DNA of 64,000 nucleotides from Gammaproteobacteria bacterium (GCA_014132595.1 BMAG01000053.1:62001-126000), one strand, 5' to 3'. Shown: positions 16,931-28,712, numbered from the stretch's first letter. Notes: a model not told the origin generated them from the letters alone. Translations and numbers: made by a program.

Positions 16931-17947
16931 ATGAATATATTAATATTAGGTGCAAATGGGTTTATTGGTAGTCATTTAAGTGAAGCTATTTTAAAACAGA
17001 CAGACTGGTCTATTGATGCAATTGATTTAGCACAAGATAAGTTAGATAAATGTTTGTCTCATGAACGGTTTCATTTTTTCTCAGGGGATATGATTAAACA
17101 AAAAGATTGGGTCACAGAACATATTAAAAAATGTGATGTGGTCTTGCCGTTAGTCGCCATTGCAACACCTGCAGCTTATGTCCAAAATCCTTTAAGTGTA
17201 TTTGAGTTGGATTTTGAGGCAAATTTAGCGGTTATTCGTCAATGTGTGGAATTTAAAAAACGTATTATTTTCCCTTCGACTTCTGAAGTTTACGGCATGT
17301 GTCCAGATACGGAATTTGATGAAGAAACTTCGAATTTAGTCACAGGTCCTATTCATAAAGAACGCTGGATTTATTCGACTTCAAAGCAATTATTGGATCG
17401 TGTGATTTATGCGTATGGTAAACATAGTGCATTAGCCTATACCTTATTTAGACCTTTTAACTGGTACGGCCCTAAGTTAGATAATATTTTTAATCCCAAA
17501 CCAGGCGGGTCTCGTGTATTGACTCAATTTATTGGAAATATTTTACGAGGCGAAGATATTATGCTGGTGGGCGGAGGTGCTCAGCAGCGTTGTTTTACTT
17601 ATATTGATGATGGTATTCAGGCGCTAGTCAAGATCCTTGAAAATAAAAATAATGCGGCGTATCAGCAAATATTTAATATTGGGAATCCATTAGAAAATGT
17701 TTCTATTCGTACTTTGGCAGAATCGTTGGTCGCATTGATTAAGCGTTATCCGAAATATGCAGAGGCTGCGGGTAAAACAAAATTAGTTGATGTAGATGCG
17801 GCGCAATATTATGGATCGGGTTATCAGGATGTGCAGTTGCGTGTACCTGCGATACATCGAGCGGAGCAGCTTTTAGATTGGAAGCCTTCGGTGAATATGA
17901 CTGCGGGATTGCAGCAGACGTTGGATTTTTATTTGGCTGAAGCTTAA
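16931..17947 (+). CDS. UDP-glucuronate decarboxylase, free-standing ArnA dehydrogenase domain
   Basis: A 338-aa SDR-family enzyme with the NAD motif GANGFIGSHL at residues 7-16. It matches the C-terminal half of ArnA: LPLVAIATPAAYVQNPLSVFELDFEAN, then FPSTSEVYGMCP with the catalytic Tyr, and RPFNWYGPKLD. ArnA oxidatively decarboxylates UDP-glucuronate to UDP-Ara4O. In E. coli this domain is fused to an N-terminal formyltransferase; here the protein starts directly at the dehydrogenase and no formyltransferase gene is in the window. It follows arnB by 8 bp and ends the operon. Confidence 0.83.
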   Translation: MNILILGANGFIGSHLSEAILKQTDWSIDAIDLAQDKLDKCLSHERFHFFSGDMIKQKDWVTEHIKKCDVVLPLVAIATPAAYVQNPLSVFELDFEANLAVIRQCVEFKKRIIFPSTSEVYGMCPDTEFDEETSNLVTGPIHKERWIYSTSKQLLDRVIYAYGKHSALAYTLFRPFNWYGPKLDNIFNPKPGGSRVLTQFIGNILRGEDIMLVGGGAQQRCFTYIDDGIQALVKILENKNNAAYQQIFNIGNPLENVSIRTLAESLVALIKRYPKYAEAAGKTKLVDVDAAQYYGSGYQDVQLRVPAIHRAEQLLDWKPSVNMTAGLQQTLDFYLAEA

Positions 17948-17960
17948 AAGATAAGTAAAG

Positions 17961-17999
17961 ACGCAGGCGAGCTCGCAAACGTTCACGAGTTCGCTGCGT
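17961..17999. terminator. GC-rich hairpin between convergent genes
   Basis: ACGCAGGCGAGCTCG and CGAGTTCGCTGCGT form an imperfect stem around a short loop in the 61-bp gap between the ArnA-type gene and murA, which converge. It could end transcription from both sides, but there is no strong T-run, so the role is uncertain. Confidence 0.4.
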
Positions 18000-18008
18000 T
18001 GCTGGGTA

Positions 18009-19509
<1,501 letters not shown>

Positions 19510-19628
19510 AGGTATTGTCTCTAAGGCGCGCTAAGAGTAACTTATGCTTGATTGCGCGTCAATTATAATCCCAGGAGAAAAATAGCTTGGCTCTCCTTAT
19601 TTAAGAATAGAGATAGGAAGTAAATGTT

Positions 19629-20444
19629 ATGACATTCATCATCATCTTGACTGCCCTGATACTAGAAAGGTTTTTTCATTGGCATCATGTACGTCACTGG
19701 CGTTGGTTTTTGAATTATGAGCGGTGGCTGAGTCTGCGGATGAGCAGGTTGCCAGCAGCACTTATCCTTGCGGTCATTATTATTCCTCCATTGTTAATTA
19801 TTGGCTTGTTACAACACTTTTTAGCGCATTGGTGGTGGGGAGCGTTGGAGTTTATTTTTAGCGTCATTGTGCTTCTTTATTGCTTGGGTCCTGAGAACTT
19901 ATGGGTGCAAGCGTATCGCTGTATGAATGAGTTGACCAAAGAAGATCCCGCTGCGATCGGCCGTGCGCAATCTGCATTCGGTATGGCTGCGTCTGATAAT
20001 TCTGAGGCTTTTCATCAGTCATTTGTACGGGCCATCTTTTTGGCTTCGCATCAGCGTATTTTTGGGGTTTTGTTCTGGTTCATCTTATTGGGGCCAGTCG
20101 GTGCTGTTTTATACAGATTGATTGAATCAGTCAGTACGCAAATGTTGACTGGCGGTGTTCTTGCAAGCCGATTAAAAGAGTGGTTGGATTGGCTGCCTGT
20201 ACGAGTCTTGGCATTGCTGTTTGCATTAGGGGGGCATTTTACAGCGGTCTTTACTTGCTGGAAGCGAGATGTATTGAAAGGCCCGGGACATAATGAACAA
20301 TTTTTGGTTGAGTGCGGGATGGCGGCGTTGGATGTGAGCCGGTTGCCTGCGGATAAAATGGCAGAACAAGAAGCGCTGGCATTGATTGATCGAGCATTTA
20401 TCATTGGGTTGGTTATTTTGGCGATGATGGTGTTGTTGGGTTGA
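19629..20444 (+). CDS. ampE: AmpE-family inner-membrane protein
   Basis: A 271-aa membrane protein with an N-terminal helix (FIIILTALILERFF), further hydrophobic segments near 40-85 and 145-165, and a C-terminal helix. The internal LGPENLWVQAYRCM and FWFILLGPVGAVLYRLIE segments are typical of the AmpE/CobD-like family. AmpE is described as a signalling modulator linked to AmpD and beta-lactamase control; no ampD is next to it here. A TATAAT at 19564-19569 may be its -10. Confidence 0.82.
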   Translation: MTFIIILTALILERFFHWHHVRHWRWFLNYERWLSLRMSRLPAALILAVIIIPPLLIIGLLQHFLAHWWWGALEFIFSVIVLLYCLGPENLWVQAYRCMNELTKEDPAAIGRAQSAFGMAASDNSEAFHQSFVRAIFLASHQRIFGVLFWFILLGPVGAVLYRLIESVSTQMLTGGVLASRLKEWLDWLPVRVLALLFALGGHFTAVFTCWKRDVLKGPGHNEQFLVECGMAALDVSRLPADKMAEQEALALIDRAFIIGLVILAMMVLLG

Positions 20445-20470
20445 TAAATAGAATATAACTTGCTGATAAA

Positions 20471-20512
20471 TTTTTCGTGCCCGGGTGCGCACGCGGGTAC
20501 GGGTACGAAAAA
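20471..20512. repeat. GC-rich near-palindrome flanked by T and A runs
   Basis: TTTTTCGT and ACGAAAAA flank a GC-rich core that is nearly its own reverse complement around GTGCGCAC. It lies 26 bp after the ampE stop and could serve as its terminator. The CGTGCCCG and CGCGGG words are shared with the large inverted repeat at 14951-15270. Confidence 0.55.
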
Positions 20513-20639
20513 TGAATGGTCAATGCGACTAGTTACAATTCCTTCCTATTAGGGTTAGAATACGGCAAATTTTTGGGGGTTCGCTCAGCGGTTCCCGCTG
20601 ACATTAACAAGTAAGAATTAAAATGAGTAGGAATCAAGC

Positions 20640-23303
20640 ATGGCAAATACGTGGGATGATGTTGATTCAGTAGAAATTCAGGAATGGTTGGAAGCATTGA
20701 CGTCCGTGCTCGAATATGAAGGGCCTGAGCGGGCGCGCTTTATTATTGAACAATTAATTGAAAATGCCAGTCAGTCTGGTGTGCCAATGGCCGGCGCAGG
20801 TGCGCTTGTAACTCCTTATTGCAACAGTATCGCTGTTGATCAACAACCCCATTATCCTGGTGATATGGAACTTGAAAAGCGCATTGAGGCTATTAATCGC
20901 TGGAATGCAATTATGATGGTTCTAAGAGCGAAGAAAAATGCGGGGGGTGTGGGAGGACATTTGTCTTCTTATGCATCAATTGCCACCTTATATGAAGTAG
21001 GTCTCAATCATTTTTTCCGTGGTGCGACTGAAGATCTTCCTGGTGATCTGGTTTATTTTCAAGGCCACTCATCCGAAGGAAATTATGCGCGCGCTTATCT
21101 TGAAGATCGATTAAGTGAAGAGCATCTTATTAATTTTAGACAAGAAGTGAAGGGTAAAGGTCTTTCTTCTTATCCGCATCCTTGGCTCATGCCAAACTTT
21201 TGGCAGTTTGCTACGGTCTCTTTAGGTTTGGGAGCGCTGCAGGCTATCTATCAGGCGCGTTTTTTGAAATATCTAGAAAATCGTAAATTGATTCCTGCTA
21301 ATGATCGCAAAGTGTGGCTTTTTTGCGGTGATGGTGAAATGGATGAACCTGAATCCATTGCAGGTCTTTCGATGGCCGCACGTGAAGAGCTCGATAACAT
21401 TATTTATGTAGTGAATTGTAATTTGCAGCGTCTGGATGGTTTAGTGCGTGGAAATAACAAAATCATCCAAGAGCTGGAAAGTATTTTCCGTGGTGCGGGC
21501 TGGCATGTGATTAAGGTAATCTGGGACAGCCGCTGGGATGCAGTTTTTGCGAAAGATAAAAAAGGCTTACTCGTTAAACGTCTGAGTGATTGCGTCGATG
21601 GTGATTTACAAAATGCCTACGTCAAAGGCGGTGCTTACACGCGAGAATTTTTATGCGGTGATAATGAAGAATTAAAAGCATTATTTGCAGATCTCAGTGA
21701 TGATGAGATTTCACTGATGAACCGCGGCGGTCATGATGCATTAAAAATTTATGCAGCGTATGCAGCGGCTGTTAAACACAAAGGACAACCGACTGCGATT
21801 TTAGTGCAAAGTGTCAAAGGTTATGGTTTAGGTGCTGGTGCGGAAAGCCGTAACGTTGCCCACAATCAACTTGAAATGACAGAAGCAGAACTTAAAGCTT
21901 TTCATAAACGATTTAAACTTCCTTTTCCTGACACGAATCTCGATGCGCTTGCTTTTTATAAGCCCGAAAAAAACAGTGCTGAATTAAAATATCTGCATGC
22001 GCAGCGTGAAAAATTGAAGGGTTATTTACCGGCGCGATTAAGCGTCAAACATCCCTTGAAGACGCCAGATTTAGCCGCTTTTGATGCTGTATTGCAAGGC
22101 ACGGGTGATCGCACGATGTCAACGACCATGGTTTTAGGTCGTATCTTCAATGTATTGTTGAAGGATCCGGAGATTGCTTCTCGTATTGTGCCTATTTTTT
22201 CAGATGAGGTTCGTACATTTGGTCTAGAAGGATTATTTAGACAAATTGGTATTTATTCTCATGTGGGACAGCGTTATTCGCCTGAAGATAAAGATCAATT
22301 ACTCTATTATCGTGAAACACAAGATGGTCAAGTGTTAGAAGAAGGTATCACTGAAGCGGGTTGTATGGCGTCATGGATTGCTGCAGCAACTTCTTATTCA
22401 ACGCATAATCTGCCGATGATTCCTTTCTTTACTTATTATTCGATGTTTGGGTTTCAGCGAGTCGGCGATTTTATTTGGGCGGCGGCTGATATGCGGGCGC
22501 GAGGTTTCTTGATTGGTGCAACGGCGGGTCGCACGACACTAGAAGGTGAAGGATTGCAGCATCAGGATGGTACTAGTTTATTGACGGCATCAGCGGTACC
22601 GAGTTGCCGTGCCTATGATCCTGCTTTCGGTTATGAAATGGCGGTTATTGTTCAGCATGGATTAAAAGAGATGTATCAAGAGGAACGTGATGTGTTCTAT
22701 TACATCATGTCCATGAATGAAAAATATGTACAACCTGCGATGCCAAAAGGTGTAGAAGAAGGGATTATCAAAGGGATGTATCTCTTTAAAGCAGGAGGCA
22801 CGCAAAAATTAAAAGTACAACTTATGGGAAGCGGTGCCATTCTGCGTGAAGTGATTGCAGCAGCTGAATTATTAGAAAATGATTTTGGTGTTTCAGCGGA
22901 TGTATGGAGTGTTACAAGCTTTAATGAATTGCGCCGTGAAGGGGTGGCATTGCAGCGTGAACATATGTTTACGCCAGAGAGCAAACAAAAGCAGAGTTAT
23001 CTGGAACAATGTTTACAAGATCATGCGGGTCCTGTGATCGCTGCAACAGATTATATTCGTAGTTATGCCGAACAAATCCGGTCCTTTATCTCCCGTTCTT
23101 ATACGGTATTGGGAACCGATGGTTATGGTCGTAGTGATACAAGAGAACGGTTACGTCAATTCTTTGAAGTGGATCGTTATTATATCGTTGTCGCTGCATT
23201 GTATGCGTTAGCAAAAGAAGATGCGTTGCCGGTGAGTCAAGTGACTGCGGCAATCAAAAAATATAACATTGATCCGGAAAAACCAAATCCGGTATCAGTA
23301 TAA
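20640..23303 (+). CDS. aceE: Pyruvate dehydrogenase E1 component, homodimeric type
   Basis: An 887-aa thiamine-diphosphate enzyme that decarboxylates pyruvate and acetylates the E2 lipoyl group. The length matches the single-chain gammaproteobacterial E1. The TPP signature is in LFCGDGEMDEPES and continues to VVNCNLQRLDG. SSYASIATLYEVGLNHFFRG and HQDGTSLL are further conserved stretches. It heads an aceE-aceF-lpdA operon with gaps of 13 and 37 bp. No pdhR regulator gene is adjacent, unlike E. coli. Confidence 0.96.
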   Translation: MANTWDDVDSVEIQEWLEALTSVLEYEGPERARFIIEQLIENASQSGVPMAGAGALVTPYCNSIAVDQQPHYPGDMELEKRIEAINRWNAIMMVLRAKKNAGGVGGHLSSYASIATLYEVGLNHFFRGATEDLPGDLVYFQGHSSEGNYARAYLEDRLSEEHLINFRQEVKGKGLSSYPHPWLMPNFWQFATVSLGLGALQAIYQARFLKYLENRKLIPANDRKVWLFCGDGEMDEPESIAGLSMAAREELDNIIYVVNCNLQRLDGLVRGNNKIIQELESIFRGAGWHVIKVIWDSRWDAVFAKDKKGLLVKRLSDCVDGDLQNAYVKGGAYTREFLCGDNEELKALFADLSDDEISLMNRGGHDALKIYAAYAAAVKHKGQPTAILVQSVKGYGLGAGAESRNVAHNQLEMTEAELKAFHKRFKLPFPDTNLDALAFYKPEKNSAELKYLHAQREKLKGYLPARLSVKHPLKTPDLAAFDAVLQGTGDRTMSTTMVLGRIFNVLLKDPEIASRIVPIFSDEVRTFGLEGLFRQIGIYSHVGQRYSPEDKDQLLYYRETQDGQVLEEGITEAGCMASWIAAATSYSTHNLPMIPFFTYYSMFGFQRVGDFIWAAADMRARGFLIGATAGRTTLEGEGLQHQDGTSLLTASAVPSCRAYDPAFGYEMAVIVQHGLKEMYQEERDVFYYIMSMNEKYVQPAMPKGVEEGIIKGMYLFKAGGTQKLKVQLMGSGAILREVIAAAELLENDFGVSADVWSVTSFNELRREGVALQREHMFTPESKQKQSYLEQCLQDHAGPVIAATDYIRSYAEQIRSFISRSYTVLGTDGYGRSDTRERLRQFFEVDRYYIVVAALYALAKEDALPVSQVTAAIKKYNIDPEKPNPVSV

Positions 23304-23316
23304 GGGAGGATAAATT

Positions 23317-24573
23317 TTGGCAATTAAAAATATAACAGTGCCTGATATCGGTGGTGCAACCGATGTAGCGGTTATTGAAGTTTTAGTTAAGGTGGGTGAT
23401 GCCGTTAAGGTAGATACTGCGCTTTTGACTTTGGAATCCGATAAGGCAACCATGGAGGTACCTTCTTCTGACGAGGGTATTGTTAAAGAAATTAAAGTAA
23501 AAGTGGGCGATACTGTTTCGCAAGGCTCCACGATTCTTGTTTTGGAAGTTGCAGAGGGGAAAGCAGCTTCAACGGATGCGCCTTCGAAAAAAACGAATGA
23601 AGCGCCTGCGGCAAGTGTTGCTGCGGCTCCCGCTCCCGCTAAAGCAGAACCTGAAAAAGAAGCCGCGACATCGCAAGTGCGAGATGCGCATGCAGGTCCT
23701 GTGGTACGCAAGATAGCGCATGAGTTTGGTATAGATCTGAAACTTATAACAGCAACGGGTCCCAAACAGCGTATTTTAAAAGAAGATATTATTAATTTTG
23801 TAAAAACGCGATTATCACAGGCGTCATCCGGCGGTGTAGCATTGCCATCGGCACCTGCAGTTGATTTTACAAAATTTGGTGCTGTTGAAACACAACCGCT
23901 TTCACGCATTAAAAAACTTTCTGGGAAAAATTTGCATCGCAATTGGTTGTTAGTGCCGCATGTGACTCAATTTGGTGAAGCCGATATCACGGAATTAGAA
24001 GCGTTTCGTATCGAGCAGAAGACGATGGTAGAAAAACAGGGTGTAAAATTAACACCGCTTATTTTTATTATGAAAGCAGTGGCCTCGGCACTGGATGCTT
24101 TTCCGCAATTTAATGCATCATTAGATGCGAGCGGTGAAAATTTGATTTTGAAAAAGTATATTCATGTGGGTGTGGCTGTTGATACGCCTGAAGGTTTGGT
24201 TGTTCCTGTTGTTCGTGATGTCGATAAAAAAGGCTTGCTGGAATTAGCGAAAGAGTTAAGCGTGCTAAGTGAGAAAGCACGGAATAAGCAATTGACAGCG
24301 AATGAAATGCAAGGCGGATGTTTTTCCATATCGAGTTTAGGCGGTATTGGCGGTACAGCATTTACCCCGATTGTGAATGTTCCTGAAGTCGCCATTTTGG
24401 GGGTGTCTAAATCGTCATTGAAACCCGTTTATAAAGACGGCCAGTTTGTGCCGCGTTTGATGCTGCCTTTATCCTTATCATATGATCATCGTGTGATTGA
24501 TGGAGCAGATGGGGCGAGATTTATTACCTATTTATCCAACATGTTAAGCGAAACACGAAATTTATTATTATAG
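23317..24573 (+). CDS. aceF: Dihydrolipoamide acetyltransferase, E2 of pyruvate dehydrogenase
   Basis: A 418-aa E2 with one lipoyl domain (residues 1-75, lipoylated Lys in LESDKATMEVP), an Ala/Pro-rich linker, an E1/E3-binding domain (PVVRKIAHEFGIDL) and the acyltransferase domain with the catalytic SYDHRVIDGADG near the end. E. coli AceF carries three lipoyl domains, so this is the short form. Translation appears to start at TTG: GGGAGGA lies 8 nt upstream and the reading begins MAIKNITVPDIGG. Confidence 0.95.
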   Translation: MAIKNITVPDIGGATDVAVIEVLVKVGDAVKVDTALLTLESDKATMEVPSSDEGIVKEIKVKVGDTVSQGSTILVLEVAEGKAASTDAPSKKTNEAPAASVAAAPAPAKAEPEKEAATSQVRDAHAGPVVRKIAHEFGIDLKLITATGPKQRILKEDIINFVKTRLSQASSGGVALPSAPAVDFTKFGAVETQPLSRIKKLSGKNLHRNWLLVPHVTQFGEADITELEAFRIEQKTMVEKQGVKLTPLIFIMKAVASALDAFPQFNASLDASGENLILKKYIHVGVAVDTPEGLVVPVVRDVDKKGLLELAKELSVLSEKARNKQLTANEMQGGCFSISSLGGIGGTAFTPIVNVPEVAILGVSKSSLKPVYKDGQFVPRLMLPLSLSYDHRVIDGADGARFITYLSNMLSETRNLLL

Positions 24574-24610
24574 AAACAATGTATTAATTTGAGAAAAAGG
24601 AAAACCACCG

Positions 24611-26044
24611 ATGAGTAACGAATTACAAACCGAAGTTGTCGTTTTAGGCAGCGGACCGGGCGGATATACAGCTGCATTTCGCGCTGCTGATTTAGGCAAA
24701 AAAGTGATATTAGTTGAGCGTTATGAAAATATCGGTGGTGTTTGTTTGAATGTCGGTTGTATACCTTCTAAAGCATTATTGCATGCGGCTAAAGTATTAG
24801 ATGAGGCGCATGAGGTTTCAGATTGCGGTATTGATTTTGGCAAGCCCACAATTGATATTAAAAAATTACGTGACTGGAAAAATAAAGTCGTGACTCGTTT
24901 GACGGGTGGATTGAAAGCGTTGGCTAAACAACGTAAAGTTGAGATTGTACAAGGTACAGGGCAATTTATTTCAAGCAATCAGATTTCTGTAGAAACACCC
25001 AAAGGCAAACAAATTATTCAGTTTGAAAATGCGATTATTGCAGCCGGTTCTCGTCCCGTTAAGTTACCGTTTTTACCCGAAGATCCACGTATTATTGATT
25101 CAACCGGCGCTTTAGAACTGGAAGATACAAAAGCTAAAATGCTGGTTATTGGCGGTGGTATCATTGGTTTGGAAATGGCAACAGTTTATGGTGCATTGGG
25201 TGCTGAAATTACGATTGTCGAATTGATGGATCAAATTATTCCTGGATGTGATAAAGATTTGGTAATGCCTTTATTTAAACGCATTCAAAAGCGTTATAAA
25301 AATATTTATCTTAAAATGAAAGTCACGAAAGTTGAGGCTAAAAAAGACGGTTTATGGGTGACTTTTGAAGGTGAGAATGCACCTGAAAAACCTGAACGTT
25401 TTGATCGTATTCTTTGTGCGGTGGGGAGACGTCCTAATGGTGATCAGATCGCTGCGGATAAAGCGGGTGTTAAAGTAGATGAGCGTGGTTTTATTCAGGT
25501 TGATAAACAACAACGCACCAATGTATCGCATATTTTTGCAATTGGAGATATTGCAGGAAATCCAATGTTAGCGCATAAAGCGATTCCAGAAGGACGAGTG
25601 GCTGCGGAAGTGATTGCAGGTCAAAAACATTATTTTGATGTGAAATGTATTCCGAGTGTGGCTTATACCGATCCTGAAGTCGCGTGGGTGGGTGTGACTG
25701 AGAACGAAGCGAAGGCGAAAGGAATACAATATGGCAAAGGTTCTTTCCCATGGGCTGCAAGCGGTCGTGCTTTAAGTATTGGTCGTGATGAGGGTCTTAC
25801 TAAATTAATTATCGATGAAAAAACACATCGTGTGATTGGCGGTGGTGCTGTAGGTCCGAATGCAGGGGAGCTGGTTGCAGAAATTGGATTGGCGATTGAG
25901 ATGGGTTGTGATGTTGAAGATATTTCTTTAACGATTCATGCGCATCCGACGTTGTCAGAGACAGTTGCGATGGCAGCGGAAGTTTATGAAGGGACGATTA
26001 CGGATTTGTATTTACCGAAGAAGAAAGTGGAAGAGAAGAAATAA
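24611..26044 (+). CDS. lpdA: Dihydrolipoamide dehydrogenase, E3
   Basis: A 477-aa FAD flavoprotein that reoxidises dihydrolipoamide with NAD. The redox disulfide is in GGVCLNVGCIPSKALLH, the FAD motif in VVLGSGPGGYTAA, the NAD motif in LVIGGGIIGLEMA, and the active-site His in IHAHPTLSE near the C-terminus. It is third in the pyruvate dehydrogenase operon and probably also serves 2-oxoglutarate dehydrogenase. Confidence 0.96.
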   Translation: MSNELQTEVVVLGSGPGGYTAAFRAADLGKKVILVERYENIGGVCLNVGCIPSKALLHAAKVLDEAHEVSDCGIDFGKPTIDIKKLRDWKNKVVTRLTGGLKALAKQRKVEIVQGTGQFISSNQISVETPKGKQIIQFENAIIAAGSRPVKLPFLPEDPRIIDSTGALELEDTKAKMLVIGGGIIGLEMATVYGALGAEITIVELMDQIIPGCDKDLVMPLFKRIQKRYKNIYLKMKVTKVEAKKDGLWVTFEGENAPEKPERFDRILCAVGRRPNGDQIAADKAGVKVDERGFIQVDKQQRTNVSHIFAIGDIAGNPMLAHKAIPEGRVAAEVIAGQKHYFDVKCIPSVAYTDPEVAWVGVTENEAKAKGIQYGKGSFPWAASGRALSIGRDEGLTKLIIDEKTHRVIGGGAVGPNAGELVAEIGLAIEMGCDVEDISLTIHAHPTLSETVAMAAEVYEGTITDLYLPKKKVEEKK

Positions 26045-26109
26045 AGATAGTGCAGTTAATATGAAGGACGATGTGATTCATTGATGCCGAAGTTTCTGCT
26101 TCGTGAATC

Positions 26110-26190
26110 TTCTCTCCCGTCCATAGAGGGTGATTTGAAATTTGTTTTCTAGTGCGGGAGAGGGGAATTGCTAAGCAGAATTTGTGTTTT
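26110..26190. repeat. Dispersed repeat of the CCTCTCCCGC / GCGGGAGAGG family
   Basis: TCTCTCCCGTCCATAGAGGG is followed by AGTGCGGGAGAGGGGAATTGCTAAGCA. The same words occur, often in inverted pairs, at 41599-41816 and 50901-50981. It lies between lpdA and rimI and codes for nothing recognisable. Confidence 0.7.
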
Positions 26191-26240
26191 GATCTTAGCC
26201 CGACGGGGTAAGAACACAAGCCCGTTATGGAATATGAAAA

Positions 26241-26678
26241 ATGCTAAGACCCGCCACTCCAGATGATATTCCGCAATTATGCGAGATAGAAATAGCGACC
26301 CAAATTGCACCTTGGGCAGCGGAAACTTTTGATAAATGTTTTCAGGCGGAAAGTCAGGGTTGGGTTATTACACAATCGGAAGATAAAATAATAGGATTTA
26401 TTTTGGTTCTGTTGCAAATGGGTGAATGCCATATCTTAAATCTTTGTATAGATCCCAATCAGCAGCATCAAGGATATGGTACTAAGCTTTTATTGGCTGC
26501 CTTAACAGATGCAAAGCAACAAGGCGCAGTGATCGCTTATCTGGAAGTCCGTCGATCAAATGCAAATGCAATCGCTCTTTATCAAAAAATGGGTTTTAGC
26601 AAAGTCGGCGAACGTAAAAATTATTACTTAACTAAAGAAGGCTCTGAAGACGCCTGTGTCTTTGCCAGAGAATTATAA
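26241..26678 (+). CDS. rimI: Ribosomal-protein-alanine N-acetyltransferase RimI
   Basis: A 145-aa GNAT-fold acetyltransferase. The acetyl-CoA pyrophosphate loop is QQHQGYGTKLL, preceded by the LCIDPNQ strand and followed by EVRRSNANAIALYQKMGF, the signature RimI segment that ends in RKNYY. RimI acetylates the N-terminal alanine of ribosomal protein S18 and, in some species, other proteins. tsaB, a common neighbour, is not here. Confidence 0.85.
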   Translation: MLRPATPDDIPQLCEIEIATQIAPWAAETFDKCFQAESQGWVITQSEDKIIGFILVLLQMGECHILNLCIDPNQQHQGYGTKLLLAALTDAKQQGAVIAYLEVRRSNANAIALYQKMGFSKVGERKNYYLTKEGSEDACVFAREL

Positions 26679-26747
26679 TACTCGATCTTAAACCCCTAAT
26701 CTGGTAGTATTTTATCTTAAAATATTTGTTGAACTGAACTTATCAAT

Positions 26748-28328
26748 ATGTCTGAATTAAAAACACAGCTTTCAAAACGACGTACGTTTGCGATCGTATC
26801 TCACCCCGATGCGGGTAAAACAACTCTCACTGAAAAACTCCTTTTGTTTGGGGGCGCCATTCAGATGGCAGGCACGGTGAAGGGTCGTAAAGCATCCCGC
26901 CATGCAACATCCGATTGGATGGAGTTGGAAAAACAACGAGGTATTTCTGTAACGACCTCTGTCATGCAGTTTCCCTATAAATCTCATATCATGAATTTAT
27001 TAGATACACCAGGACATGCGGATTTTTCTGAAGATACTTATCGTACATTGACTGCGGTGGATTCTGCGTTGATGGTCATTGATGCGGCGAAAGGTGTGGA
27101 AGAACGTACGATCAAATTATTAGAAGTGTGCCGCCTGCGTCATACGCCGATTATCAGTTTTATTAATAAAATGGATCGCGACAGCCGTGATGCAATTGAG
27201 TTGCTCGATGAAATTGAAACGATATTAAAAATTCGTTGTGCGCCTATTACCTGGCCCATTGGATCAGGGCGGGATTTTAAAGGCGTTTATCATTTATATG
27301 AAGACGCGGTGTATTTGTATGAGCCGGGTAAAAATTCCATTCAACAGGAAGGCACTAAAATTTTAGGCTTAAATAATCCTGAATTGGATAGTTTGCTGGG
27401 GGATATGGCTGCTGAGATTCGTGAGAATGTGGAGCTCGTGAAGGGTGCAAGTCATGAGTTTGACAAAACCCAATTTTTAGCGGGAAAATTAACTCCTGTT
27501 TTTTTTGGATCAGCATTAAATAATTTTGGTGTGCGAGAATTGTTGGATGCTTTTGCAGAATATGCGCCTGCACCGCAGCCGCGTGACACTCAAACACGTC
27601 AGATAGAACCTGCTGAAAATGCATTTTCGGGTTTTGTTTTTAAAATACAGGCGAATATGGATCCTGCGCATCGCGATCGAATTGCATTTTTGCGAGTTTG
27701 CTCGGGGAAGTATGTGCAAGGGATGAAAGTCTTTCAAGTGAGTTTAGGGCGTGAAGTCAAAATTCCACAGGCGCTTACTTTTATGGCATCGGATCGTGAG
27801 CATGTGAATGAAGCGTGGGCGGGTGATATTATTGGTTTATATAATCATGGCACGATTCAAATCGGTGACACGTTTACGGAAGGTGAATCCTTAAAGTTTA
27901 CAGGAATTCCCTATTTTGCACCGGAATTATTTCGGTTGGTGCGATTAAAAGATCCGCTGAAATTAAAAGCATTACAAAAAGGGTTAAAGCAACTTTGCGA
28001 AGAAGGCGCGACACAGTTGTTTCGTCCTTTGAATAGTAATAATCTGATTTTAGGCGCGGTTGGTATGCTTCAATTTGATGTGGTTGCGTATCGATTGAAG
28101 CATGAATATAACGTAGATTGTGTTTATGAATCGGTTTCTGTTGCAACAGCACGCTGGATTCATTGTGATGATCCTAAAATGCTTGAAGAATTTAAAACGA
28201 AAGCGTTTGATAATTTGGCTTTGGATGGGAGTGATAATTTAACTTATCTTGCACCTTCTCGTGTTAATCTGAATTTAACGATGGATCGATGGCAGAAAAT
28301 CGAATTTAGAACGACACGGGAGCATTAA
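26748..28328 (+). CDS. prfC: Peptide chain release factor 3
   Basis: A 526-aa translational GTPase that removes RF1 and RF2 from the ribosome after termination. G1 is [16 protein letters not shown]2 lies in [11 protein letters not shown]3 is [12 protein letters not shown] and G4 is INKMDRD. The length agrees with E. coli RF3 (529 aa). It is on the same strand as rimI, 69 bp away. prfB is about 3 kb further on. Confidence 0.95.
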   Translation: MSELKTQLSKRRTFAIVSHPDAGKTTLTEKLLLFGGAIQMAGTVKGRKASRHATSDWMELEKQRGISVTTSVMQFPYKSHIMNLLDTPGHADFSEDTYRTLTAVDSALMVIDAAKGVEERTIKLLEVCRLRHTPIISFINKMDRDSRDAIELLDEIETILKIRCAPITWPIGSGRDFKGVYHLYEDAVYLYEPGKNSIQQEGTKILGLNNPELDSLLGDMAAEIRENVELVKGASHEFDKTQFLAGKLTPVFFGSALNNFGVRELLDAFAEYAPAPQPRDTQTRQIEPAENAFSGFVFKIQANMDPAHRDRIAFLRVCSGKYVQGMKVFQVSLGREVKIPQALTFMASDREHVNEAWAGDIIGLYNHGTIQIGDTFTEGESLKFTGIPYFAPELFRLVRLKDPLKLKALQKGLKQLCEEGATQLFRPLNSNNLILGAVGMLQFDVVAYRLKHEYNVDCVYESVSVATARWIHCDDPKMLEEFKTKAFDNLALDGSDNLTYLAPSRVNLNLTMDRWQKIEFRTTREH

Positions 28329-28343
28329 TTTTAGGAATAACGT

Positions 28344-28694
28344 ATGCCGCATTTAACGATGGAATATAGTTCAAATTTAATAGAGAAAGAGACGTTAACG
28401 ACGTTGTTTGAAAATTGCCATGATTTGTTGGCGGAGAAATTGCCGACGGAGCGTAGGAGTTGTGTGAGTAGGGCGATTGAGTGCTCTCAGTATCATATTG
28501 GGGAAGGTAAGGGTAATTCGTCGTTTATTCATATTAATTTAAAAGTGAAATCGGGCAGGACCTTTGAGGTATTGAAAGACACGGCCGAGGCGTTGCTTGC
28601 TGCAGTTAGGGCGCATTGTGCGAGATCTGTTAATCAATTAAATTTGAAGGTGACGCTGGAAATGATTGAGTTGGATAAAATGTATTTCAGCTAG
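28344..28694 (+). CDS. 5-carboxymethyl-2-hydroxymuconate delta-isomerase family protein
   Basis: A 116-aa member of the tautomerase/MIF superfamily. It begins MPHLTMEYSSNL: the proline after the initiator Met is the catalytic base in the family, and PHL-EYS is the start seen in HpaF/CHMI enzymes. No other homoprotocatechuate-pathway gene is nearby, so the physiological substrate is unknown. It is 15 bp after prfC and probably cotranscribed with it. Confidence 0.82.
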   Translation: MPHLTMEYSSNLIEKETLTTLFENCHDLLAEKLPTERRSCVSRAIECSQYHIGEGKGNSSFIHINLKVKSGRTFEVLKDTAEALLAAVRAHCARSVNQLNLKVTLEMIELDKMYFS

Positions 28695-28712
28695 CCATAT
28701 CATTTCTTTTTA

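Noticed and set aside
23295..23942. 215-aa open frame antisense to aceF
   Set aside because: aceF is certain on the other strand; the frame is a composition shadow of its Ala/Lys-rich linker.
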